Shown here: positions 26,227-34,240 of the stretch, piece after piece
How the letters are laid out: each line of letters starts with the position of its first letter
Numbering within the stretch: position 1 is the stretch's first letter
Assembly (NCBI RefSeq): GCF_029285175.1
Contig: NZ_JABEDH010000002.1
Location: 558,001 to 622,000 of the forward strand
Direction of reading: 5' to 3'
Origin: Sulfitobacter sp. M05
GTDB lineage: Bacteria; Pseudomonadota; Alphaproteobacteria; Rhodobacterales; Rhodobacteraceae
Length of the DNA: 64,000 bases
Position numbers and translations under genes: made by a program
The notes under the pieces: generated by a model
Database searches by the model: none
What the model saw: the letters and a program-made list of their open reading frames with translations, nothing else
What the model was told of the DNA's origin: nothing

Positions 26227-27444
26227 ATGTTTGTCCCTAAAAAAGTTGTCCTCGCCTATTCCGGTGGTCTCGACACGTCGATCATTCTCAAATGGCTGCA
26301 AACAGAATACGGCTGTGAGGTTGTGACCTTTACCGCCGATCTGGGTCAGGGCGAAGAGCTGGAGCCAGCCCGCGCCAAAGCCGAGATGATGGGTGCGTCA
26401 GAAATTTATGTCGAGGATGTGCGCGAAGAGTTTGTTCGCGATTTCGTTTTCCCGATGTTCCGCGCCAATGCCGTCTATGAAGGGCTGTACCTGCTTGGTA
26501 CCTCCATCGCACGGCCCTTGATCTCTAAACGACTGGTCGAGATTGCCGCCGAAACCGGCGCAGATGCCGTGGCCCATGGTGCCACCGGCAAGGGCAACGA
26601 TCAGGTGCGGTTCGAACTGGCCGCCTATGCGCTGAACCCGGACATCAAGGTCATCGCTCCGTGGCGCGACTGGGATTTGACCAGCCGTACCAAATTGCTG
26701 GAATTTGCCGAACTGAACCAAATTCCCGTAGCCAAGGACAAACGTGGCGAGGCACCGTTCAGCGTCGACGCGAACCTGCTGCACACCTCCTCCGAGGGTA
26801 AAGTTCTGGAAGACCCCGCCATCGACGCCCCCGACTATGTCTATCAGCGGACGGTGAACCCGGAAGACGCCCCTGACACGCCCGAATATGTCGAGATCGG
26901 TTTTGAGCGCGGCGATGCCGTGTCGATCAATGGCGAAGCGATGTCACCAGCGACAATCCTGACCAAGCTCAACGAGCTGGGCGGCAAGCACGGTTGTGGC
27001 CGTCTTGATCTGGTCGAAGGTCGCTTTGTCGGAATGAAATCGCGCGGCATTTATGAAACTCCGGGCGGTACGTTGTTGCTTGAAGCCCACCGCGCAATTG
27101 AATCAATCACTCTTGATCGTGGCGCGATGCACCTCAAAGACGAGCTGATGCCGAAATACGCAGAGCTGATCTATAATGGTTTCTGGTACAGCCCCGAGCG
27201 CACCATGCTGCAAGCGGCAATCGACGCCAGCCAAGCACATGTCACCGGTTCGGTGCGTCTGAAGCTGTACAAAGGCCATGTGCGCACCGTTGGCCGTTGG
27301 TCGGATCACTCCCTGTATTCCGAAGTACATGTAACATTTGAAGACGACGCGGGCGCCTACGATCAGAAAGACGCAGCTGGGTTCATCCAGTTGAATGCCC
27401 TGCGGCTCAAGTTGCTTGCCGCGCGCGACAAACGTCTCAAGTAA
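26227..27444 (+). CDS. argG: Argininosuccinate synthase
   Basis: Joins citrulline and aspartate in arginine biosynthesis. The 405-residue type I enzyme has the ATP-pyrophosphatase loop A-Y-S-G-G-L-D-T-S (10-18), [15 protein letters not shown] and [13 protein letters not shown] ribosome site precedes the ATG. The gene is followed within seven bases by an 11-pair stem-loop. It is a single-gene unit, divergent from ilvA over 124 bases. Confidence 0.98.
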   Translation: MFVPKKVVLAYSGGLDTSIILKWLQTEYGCEVVTFTADLGQGEELEPARAKAEMMGASEIYVEDVREEFVRDFVFPMFRANAVYEGLYLLGTSIARPLISKRLVEIAAETGADAVAHGATGKGNDQVRFELAAYALNPDIKVIAPWRDWDLTSRTKLLEFAELNQIPVAKDKRGEAPFSVDANLLHTSSEGKVLEDPAIDAPDYVYQRTVNPEDAPDTPEYVEIGFERGDAVSINGEAMSPATILTKLNELGGKHGCGRLDLVEGRFVGMKSRGIYETPGGTLLLEAHRAIESITLDRGAMHLKDELMPKYAELIYNGFWYSPERTMLQAAIDASQAHVTGSVRLKLYKGHVRTVGRWSDHSLYSEVHVTFEDDAGAYDQKDAAGFIQLNALRLKLLAARDKRLK

Positions 27445-27450
27445 GAAAAC

Positions 27451-27476
27451 AGGCCCGAACCGTTTGGTTCGGGCCT
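27451..27476 (+). terminator. Stem-loop after argG
   Basis: AGGCCCGAACC-GTTT-GGTTCGGGCCT is a perfect 11-pair, GC-rich stem with a four-base loop, six bases past the argG stop. It has an AAAA run before it but no T-tract after it, so termination may be partial or Rho-assisted. The structure also stabilises mRNA ends. Confidence 0.65.
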
Positions 27477-27492
27477 CACACTCGTTACACAT

Positions 27493-27519
27493 CAGAAAGT
27501 TTCAGCGAAACTTGATCTG
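27493..27519. other. Second stem-loop in the argG downstream gap
   Basis: AAGTTTC-AGC-GAAACTT (27497-27513) is a perfect seven-pair stem with a three-base loop, extended by CAGA/TCTG after a two-base bulge. It lies in the otherwise empty 212-base gap between argG and the sulfotransferase-like gene. No function is assigned. Confidence 0.35.
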
Positions 27520-27656
27520 GCGACATCATGCTCCCAAACATATTTCCGTCCGGTTAATGCAGATCGGATTTTGCGCCGGATCGAAACAGGCCCGGCCTTT
27601 TCTATGGTCTTCCTTGGCAGAGCAAAATTGACAATGGCCAGGGCGCAAACCCGCCT

Positions 27657-28355
27657 TTATCCTAATCTCAAACAGTGTTTCTGCATCTTTTGATAGTAGG
27701 GCATCGCTTGATCCAGTAATTCCTGCATTGCGGGTTCAAGTGTGGGCACCGGCCCTTCTTCACCGGCAAAGCCGTTACTTTGATGGACGGCGTGATACCA
27801 GTGTTCCGCCCATATCCCATCCTCGACCCGCGGCCCGGTTTGCCAATGCAGCATCGCAGGATCGAACGACAAATCGATCGCGGAACATAGTTTTCTCAGC
27901 ATCGCCTCAGGATCGGCGCGTATATCGGTGCTGTCGATCACAATACCACCCAAGGCATCGAACAGACGCGCTTGTTGCACAAATCCAATGTCATCCAGCG
28001 TCGGCGCCTCGCGTTTGGCCGCGTAGCTGGCAATCACCCGTGCCGGATGACGGATCAAATGGACATGCGCACAGCCCGCCGCCCAATCCATCGGGAATCC
28101 CTCAACCATATGATGGGGCATATGTTTCATATATAGATGTGGTTCACCCTGACCACTGCATGCCAAACCGACCTTGTTAGGGTCTGTTTCATGGGCGTTC
28201 AGGATCTCGTCGTGCATCGGATGAACCTTGCCGGTTCTGGCCAGATAAGGCGCATAAAACGGTTCATCCCTCACCGCAAAATCCGCTCGGGACCCAAAGC
28301 TGTACATCATCGCGGTACTCAAATTGCGCGGCCCGGACCACATAGCAATACGCAT
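27657..28355 (-). CDS. Sulfotransferase-like P-loop protein
   Basis: A 232-residue protein whose N-terminus W-S-G-P-R-N-L-S-T-A-M-M resembles the PAPS-binding loop of sulfotransferases, and H-L-I-R-H-P-A-R-V-I-A-S-Y matches the second, 3'-phosphate-binding motif (R-x-P-x-x-x-x-x-S). Annotated homologues in roseobacters are simply called sulfotransferase family. The acceptor is unknown. It is divergent from msrA, 142 bases away. Confidence 0.8.
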   Translation of the reverse strand: MRIAMWSGPRNLSTAMMYSFGSRADFAVRDEPFYAPYLARTGKVHPMHDEILNAHETDPNKVGLACSGQGEPHLYMKHMPHHMVEGFPMDWAAGCAHVHLIRHPARVIASYAAKREAPTLDDIGFVQQARLFDALGGIVIDSTDIRADPEAMLRKLCSAIDLSFDPAMLHWQTGPRVEDGIWAEHWYHAVHQSNGFAGEEGPVPTLEPAMQELLDQAMPYYQKMQKHCLRLG

Positions 28356-28497
28356 ATTCCCATCCTTTTTCCCTCAACGCTAGGAATGTTACCAGCCTTT
28401 GCCAAGCGGTAAAGTAGCATCACCACCGCGTGAGGTGCGCGCCTTGCACCTTGCCCAATGACAACGACCAGCGCAGCATACAGCAAAGGAGACAGAC

Positions 28498-29163
28498 ATG
28501 TTCAAATTCTCGACCATCAAACCTCTGGCATTGGCGGCACTCATCACCGTGGGGTTGTTTGCACAATCCGGTGCAGCAAGAGCAGCCGGAACCGAAACCC
28601 TGACCGTTGCAGGCGGGTGTTTCTGGTGTGTTGAATCCGATTTCGAATCCGTGCGCGGCGTCAAGGAAGCGGTTTCCGGGTTTACCGGCGGCAAGACTGC
28701 CAACCCGACCTATAAACAAGTGACCCGGGGCGGAACCGGTCATTACGAGGCCGTTCAGATTCAATTTGACCCTTCCGTTGTCAGCCGCGACACGCTGCTG
28801 GCGATGTTCTTTCGCTCAATCGATCCAACAGACGCAGGTGGCCAGTTCTGCGACCGTGGCAAAAGCTATCGCAGTGCCGTTTTCGCGGCCAACGCAACCC
28901 AGAAAGCGGCGGCAGAAAAAGCCAGATCAGATGCACAGGCTGCCTTGGGCAAAAAAGTTGTAACACCCGTTCTCGGGAACAGCCGATTTTACCCGGCAGA
29001 CGACTATCATCAGGATTACTACAAAAGCAGCGACCGGCTGGCGCTGACATCGGTGGGCGTGGGGGTAAAGAAATCCGTCGCTTACAAACGCTATCGCAAG
29101 GGCTGTGGTCGGGATGCACGGGTTAAGCAGCTTTGGGGCGCAGAGGCACCTTTTGCGCACTAA
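28498..29163 (+). CDS. msrA: Peptide-methionine (S)-S-oxide reductase, exported
   Basis: MsrA repairs oxidised methionine in proteins. The catalytic motif G-C-F-W-C lies at 40-44 (Cys41 nucleophile), with Y-K-Q-V-T-R-G-G-T-G-H-Y-E-A-V and H-Q-D-Y-Y downstream and a C-terminal Cys in K-G-C-G-R suited to resolving. A hydrophobic N-terminal signal ending A-R-A (about residue 29) indicates a periplasmic protein. AAAGGAG sits upstream of the ATG. It overlaps the convergent ribokinase-like gene by four bases. Confidence 0.95.
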   Translation: MFKFSTIKPLALAALITVGLFAQSGAARAAGTETLTVAGGCFWCVESDFESVRGVKEAVSGFTGGKTANPTYKQVTRGGTGHYEAVQIQFDPSVVSRDTLLAMFFRSIDPTDAGGQFCDRGKSYRSAVFAANATQKAAAEKARSDAQAALGKKVVTPVLGNSRFYPADDYHQDYYKSSDRLALTSVGVGVKKSVAYKRYRKGCGRDARVKQLWGAEAPFAH

Positions 29164-30032
29164 CCAAAGTCGTGATCCTGTACCTCTTTGAGGTCCGGGA
29201 TCACATCTGCCGTTCCCGCACGCGCAACCATCAGCGCGCCAGCACGCAGTGCCAGATCAAGCGCATTAGCCATATCCAACCCCCGATCCAGCCCTGCAAC
29301 AAGATAGCCGGTAAAGGTATCGCCCGCCCCTGTTGTATCCACAACATTAACCGAAAAGGTCGGGAAAGTTTGTACCGTATTCTCTTTGTTAGAGACCCAT
29401 TTGCAGCCTTCAGCACCAAGGGTAATAACGATGTCATCCACTGGCAGGGCCGTCAGGTCACAACCTGTTGACGCCTGCAATTGTGCTGCTTCAACCGCAT
29501 TGAGAACCAGCATATCAGCATGTTCAATCACTGCGTTTACCGCGTCTGCCGAGAACGGAGCCGCAGCATAAACCACCCGTAAACCCAATGTCCTTGCGAT
29601 TTGTGCTGCAAGCTGTTGCCCGTTGGTTTCATTCTGCATCAACAGAAAATCACCCGGGGTCGCTTCGGTCAGTGCGGCACCGATCATCTGCTCGGTGATG
29701 GTGTGGTTCGCGCCCGCACACAACACGATGTTGTTCTCGCCATCCGCATCTACGTTGATGTTTGCATGGCCTGTGGCCGCCTCAACCCGTGCAATATGCT
29801 GAGTGTCGACACCGTATTCCAACAGGCGGTCAACCGTCCATTTACCGTCATTGCCGACCGCACCAATATGAACGACACGGGCACCGGCACGGGCGGCAGC
29901 AACGGACATGTTTGCCCCTTTACCGCCCAGTCCCTGCTGGAACTCCCGCGCTGCCAATGTCTCTCCTGGCCCCGGCAAGTGGCTGAGATAATAGAAATTA
30001 TCCGCGTTAATCGAGCCGAGGTTCCAGATCAT
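29160..30032 (-). CDS. Ribokinase-like PfkB family sugar kinase
   Basis: A 290-residue PfkB kinase: G-G-K-G-A-N (36-41) near the start and the signature D-T-T-G-A-G-D-T-F-T-G-Y with the catalytic Asp near residue 240. Ribokinase is the best guess, but the group includes other ribosyl and deoxyribosyl kinases. The start overlaps the maeB stop by one base (TGATG), so it is translated with maeB, an unusual partnership. No sugar transporter is adjacent. Confidence 0.85.
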   Translation of the reverse strand: MIWNLGSINADNFYYLSHLPGPGETLAAREFQQGLGGKGANMSVAAARAGARVVHIGAVGNDGKWTVDRLLEYGVDTQHIARVEAATGHANINVDADGENNIVLCAGANHTITEQMIGAALTEATPGDFLLMQNETNGQQLAAQIARTLGLRVVYAAAPFSADAVNAVIEHADMLVLNAVEAAQLQASTGCDLTALPVDDIVITLGAEGCKWVSNKENTVQTFPTFSVNVVDTTGAGDTFTGYLVAGLDRGLDMANALDLALRAGALMVARAGTADVIPDLKEVQDHDFG

Positions 30033-32287
30033 CAGCCCACCTTACACGCCGAGAGGATCGCCATGTTCAAAATGTCGTTTGCCGTCGCTGACGTCGAACA
30101 AAGCTGAATACTCTTGTCCACGCCTGTCAGGATCGGGCCGATCACGGTGGCGCCTGCCATTTCCTGCATCAGTTTGACCGAAATGCTGGCCGAATGCCGC
30201 GCTGGAACAACCAGAATATTCGCGGGGCCGGTCAGGCGCGAGAACGGGTATTGCTTTTGTGCGGTAACGTTAAGCGCCACATCGACGGTCATTTCGCCCT
30301 CGTACTCGAAGTCAACACCCCTGCTATCAAGCACCTTGGGCGCCAAGTGCATTTTCTCGGCACGTTCCGAAACCGGATATCCGAAGGTCGAAAAGCTGAC
30401 GAATGCCACGCGTGGCTCCAGCCCCATGTGCCGCGCAACTGCTGCACCGCTCTCTGCAATGTTCGCCAGATCGTTTTCATCAGGCCATTCATGCACCAAG
30501 GTATCGGCAATAAACACAATCCGGCCTTTATGCATCAGCGCGGTGATACCCGCCGCACCGTGTTGTGCATTCGCATCAAAAACATGGTTGATCCGCTCAA
30601 GCACATGCGCCGACTTGCGGGTCGCCCCTGTAACCAAACCATCACCATGACCATGAGCCAGCATCAGGGCGCCAAATACGTGACGATCCCGCGCAGCCAG
30701 ACGGTGAATGTCCTTACTATCATGGCCACTGCGCTGAAGCCTGCCGTAGAGGTAATTCTTGTAGGTTTCCAGATGGTTGGTGTTTGCCGCGTTCACCACC
30801 TCAAGTTCGCGCACGGCATCACTCATGCCGGCCTCTTCCAGCTTGAATTTGACGTCGTCAGGCCGTCCGACAACCAGCGCCTTGCCCAGACCAGAGCGTT
30901 GATAGGTCACCGCAGCACGCAGAACCCGCGGATCATCTCCTTCGGCAAAAATCATCCGCGCCTGTGCGGTGCGCGCCCGTGCGTTGATGCCTCGCAGGAT
31001 GTTCGCCGTCGGATCCATGCGTGATTTCAGGTTCAGCTCATAGGCATCCATATCAATGATTGGCCGCCGCGCCGCGCCTGTGTCCATGCCGGCACGCGCC
31101 ACCGCAGGCGGAATACGCCAGATCAGACGTGGATCAAACGGCGTGGGAATGATGTAGTCGCGACCAAAGGTCAGGGTTTTGCCATAGGCCACTGCAACCT
31201 CGTCCGGCACATCTTCGCGCGCGAGATTGGCAAGGGCATGGGCACAGGCGATCTTCATTTCGTCGTTAATGGCACGGGCGTTGATATCCAGCGCACCACG
31301 GAACAGATACGGGAAACCCAGCACGTTGTTCACCTGGTTCGGATAATCCGAGCGCCCGGTGGCTACGATGGCATCCATCCGCACAGCATGGGCCTCTTCG
31401 GGGGTAATTTCCGGATCAGGGTTCGCCATGGCAAAGATCACCGGATTGTCCGCCATGCTGGCCACCATGTCCGGCGTCACGGCACCTTTCACGGAAACGC
31501 CAAGGAACACATCGGCACCCTTCATCGCCTCTTCGAGGCTGCGCAGCTCTGTAGTCGCAGCATGGGCCGATTTCCACTGGTTCATGCCTTCGGTGCGGCC
31601 CTGATAGATCACACCTTTGGTGTCGCACATGATGCAATTGTTGTGCTGGGCCCCCATCGCCTTGAGCAGTTCAAGACAGGCAATGCCTGCAGCGCCGGCA
31701 CCGTTCAATACGATGCGCACGTCCTCGATTTTTTTACCCGAAAGGTGCAATGCATTGATTAGGCCAGCGGCACAGATCACCGCTGTGCCGTGCTGGTCGT
31801 CATGGAACACCGGAATGTCCATTTCTTCCTTCAGGCGCTGCTCAATGATGAAACACTCAGGCGCTTTGATATCTTCAAGGTTGATCCCGCCAAAGGTCGG
31901 GCCCATCAACTTCACCGCGTTAATAAAGGCCTCGGTGTCTTCCGTGTCCAGCTCGATATCAATCGAGTTCACATCCGCAAAGCGTTTGAACAGAACCGAT
32001 TTGCCTTCCATCACCGGCTTGGATGCCAGCGCGCCGAGATTGCCCAGACCCAAAACCGCCGTACCATTCGAGATCACCGCAACAAGGTTGCCCTTGTTTG
32101 TGTAATCATAGGCCAGTTCCTGATTTTGCGCGATGGCCTCGCATGGGACCGCCACGCCGGGCGAATAGGCCAGCGACAGGTCTCGCTGTGTCGTCATTGG
32201 CACCGTGGCCGAAATTTCGAACTTGCCGGGGGATGGTTCAAGGTGAAAGGCAAGTGCCTCTTCGTCGGTAATTCTGTTTCTGGTCAC
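30032..32287 (-). CDS. maeB: NADP-dependent malic enzyme, fused to phosphotransacetylase-like domain
   Basis: Oxidatively decarboxylates malate to pyruvate with NADP. The 751 residues combine an N-terminal malic enzyme (about 1-430: S-L-A-Y-S-P-G-V-A, the K-G-N-L-V-A-V-I-S-N-G-T-A-V-L-G-L-G segment, F-H-D-D-Q-H-G-T-A, V-L-N-G-A-G-A-A-G) and a C-terminal phosphotransacetylase-like half (about 430-751) that in this type lacks activity and senses acetyl-CoA. Length and order match other MaeB proteins. It is coupled to the ribokinase-like gene. Confidence 0.96.
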   Translation of the reverse strand: MTRNRITDEEALAFHLEPSPGKFEISATVPMTTQRDLSLAYSPGVAVPCEAIAQNQELAYDYTNKGNLVAVISNGTAVLGLGNLGALASKPVMEGKSVLFKRFADVNSIDIELDTEDTEAFINAVKLMGPTFGGINLEDIKAPECFIIEQRLKEEMDIPVFHDDQHGTAVICAAGLINALHLSGKKIEDVRIVLNGAGAAGIACLELLKAMGAQHNNCIMCDTKGVIYQGRTEGMNQWKSAHAATTELRSLEEAMKGADVFLGVSVKGAVTPDMVASMADNPVIFAMANPDPEITPEEAHAVRMDAIVATGRSDYPNQVNNVLGFPYLFRGALDINARAINDEMKIACAHALANLAREDVPDEVAVAYGKTLTFGRDYIIPTPFDPRLIWRIPPAVARAGMDTGAARRPIIDMDAYELNLKSRMDPTANILRGINARARTAQARMIFAEGDDPRVLRAAVTYQRSGLGKALVVGRPDDVKFKLEEAGMSDAVRELEVVNAANTNHLETYKNYLYGRLQRSGHDSKDIHRLAARDRHVFGALMLAHGHGDGLVTGATRKSAHVLERINHVFDANAQHGAAGITALMHKGRIVFIADTLVHEWPDENDLANIAESGAAVARHMGLEPRVAFVSFSTFGYPVSERAEKMHLAPKVLDSRGVDFEYEGEMTVDVALNVTAQKQYPFSRLTGPANILVVPARHSASISVKLMQEMAGATVIGPILTGVDKSIQLCSTSATANDILNMAILSACKVG

Positions 32288-32369
32288 GGGCGGAACTTTC
32301 AGTTGTTTCCCAAGTCTTATCTTCGATCGGCAAAACGTTCAATCAACACAAATGTCTGCAATCTTGAAC

Positions 32370-34100
32370 CTACGTCACGAAACGGACCCAGTCATGTTTC
32401 GAGACAAAGGCATCGTGCCTTTCGGGGAAATCCGTCATGAGACGGGACAGCGCCCATCGGATCACCTGAGGCCGTTCACAATGGTTCGCACACCAGATCA
32501 TACGCACCAATGTCTGCCACCGTTCCGGATCAACCTTATACGCTTGATCCAACGCAAGCAGTTCCGATTTTGGCTCTCCCAGCGCCTTGTGACAATCCGC
32601 CCGCACAAGGCACAGCTCACCGCTCTGCTGCACCATTTCGTCGTGGCGCTCTAACAACCCGATTGCCCGTTCTGCTCTGCCAACCTGCAACACCTCGCGC
32701 GCAAGCCGCGCAAGATCCTGTGGCTGTTTAAGGTCTGGGTAGTGACCAAGAATGGTCACGACAAACGCCATGATCTGGCCAATGGCCCCCTCGGACAATG
32801 ACGCGGCGACGATCCCGTCCTTAGAAAAAGAAGGCTCTAACAGTGGGTTTTCGGACCTAAAATCGCAAAAGAAGTTGACATATTTGCACCCGGATGCGTG
32901 TGCAAGCGGCCAGAAATCTCCCCATCGAGTCTGTGCGGTTTGAAGTGTGCCGATCTCGATCACATAGGTATCAGGCGATGCAAAAAGCACATTGGTAAAG
33001 CCGGCCCCATGATACGAAACCATCACCTCGGCCCGCGCCATCAAGGCGATTTGTTCCAGCGGGCTCAGGCTTTCGAACACGACATATTCAAAGCCGAACA
33101 TCTCAAGATGCTCGAACAGCAATTCCTCGCCTTCCACATGCCGTGACCGGCTAAGGCGGGTGTCCCGGCCCACAAAAAACCGTTTGGGTAAATGATCAAA
33201 ATCAAGCCCCTCAATGGCGGCCAATGCCCGTTTGCGCAAGGCCAGCACATTCGTGTTCACCGCATTCATCGCAAGCGGGCCCCGCGCCTGAAGCGAGGTA
33301 ACGCCATGGTGCCAGACGTCATTGTCGGGCGCATGTTGCTGAAGCCCCTCAAAATCCACGGAAGGCGCCAACAGATATCCACCATCCAGTTCGTGCGCGG
33401 TTACAACCTTTTCATATTCTTTTGGTGCCCTTTCAAAGAACATCCGGCCCTTGAATTCAGGAAATAATGCCTCTGCAAAAGCGGCCGCAAACGGGCGTTG
33501 CTTGTCTTCGCTATTGGGGAAATGGAAATAGAGATCGCCCTGAAAATCCAATCCGTCCAGAACCGTCAGTTGGGACAGAGATTCGGTGATGAAATGGTAA
33601 TAGTTAAACGTATTCCGGCATTCGATAGCAAAGGGGGTATCAGGCTCTAACAGCCCGGAATGGAGTGGAATTTCACACCCTTCGTTGCGCAAACGACTGT
33701 CTTTTATATAGGCGGTCAGCTCTGCATCCGCATCTCTTTCAGCGGATTTATTCACCTTGCGATATCGCGTCAGGGCGCGCCTCGCAGCCGCACCGCTTAG
33801 CACCAGACGGTCCTGGACGGTAACAAAGGAGTGGCGGAATGCAGCCTGTTCCAGAACGACCGGAACGGAATTGAATTCAACCGGCGTCGCCAGTGTGCGA
33901 TGCCGCTTTGCACCTTTAAGGAAGTGGCGGATTTTCCGGTTGATTTCTGCATGGGCGCTTGCCGCAAACCCCACGATTTGGCCACCTTCGACCGGGCGCC
34001 AAAAATACTCCGGTTCAAGCAAAAACTGAACCCCCGGATCCTGCCAAGGGTTCAAAAACAACACATCAGGAAAGAGCGTCAGGTCAATTTTATTACGCAT
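32370..34100 (-). CDS. Glycosyltransferase family 61 (DUF563) protein with helical C-terminal extension
   Basis: The 576-residue protein has the GT61 core: N-Y-Y-H-F-I-T-E-S-L-S-Q-L, F-V-G-R-D in the middle and M-V-S-Y-H-G-A-G-F-T-N-V-L-F-A near residue 370, then V-I-E-I. After about residue 440 a run of helical pairs (L-A-R-E-V-L-Q-V-G-R-A-E-R-A-I-G, A-D-C-H-K-A-L-G) looks like tetratricopeptide repeats. GT61 enzymes transfer sugars onto glycans; here surface polysaccharide is a guess, with no other glycan genes nearby. It is divergent from mutS. Confidence 0.82.
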   Translation of the reverse strand: MRNKIDLTLFPDVLFLNPWQDPGVQFLLEPEYFWRPVEGGQIVGFAASAHAEINRKIRHFLKGAKRHRTLATPVEFNSVPVVLEQAAFRHSFVTVQDRLVLSGAAARRALTRYRKVNKSAERDADAELTAYIKDSRLRNEGCEIPLHSGLLEPDTPFAIECRNTFNYYHFITESLSQLTVLDGLDFQGDLYFHFPNSEDKQRPFAAAFAEALFPEFKGRMFFERAPKEYEKVVTAHELDGGYLLAPSVDFEGLQQHAPDNDVWHHGVTSLQARGPLAMNAVNTNVLALRKRALAAIEGLDFDHLPKRFFVGRDTRLSRSRHVEGEELLFEHLEMFGFEYVVFESLSPLEQIALMARAEVMVSYHGAGFTNVLFASPDTYVIEIGTLQTAQTRWGDFWPLAHASGCKYVNFFCDFRSENPLLEPSFSKDGIVAASLSEGAIGQIMAFVVTILGHYPDLKQPQDLARLAREVLQVGRAERAIGLLERHDEMVQQSGELCLVRADCHKALGEPKSELLALDQAYKVDPERWQTLVRMIWCANHCERPQVIRWALSRLMTDFPERHDAFVSKHDWVRFVT

Positions 34101-34240
34101 GGTTCATGCATGCTTTCTTGATCGGATTTTGCTCGTTTTAACATGATTGCGCCACCCGTCTAGCAGTCAAGAGCTACGACCACCTCTTTCCTCGCGCAGC
34201 TTGGTTTTGTACAGACAGGCAATCCTTGGGGGGTAGTCCG

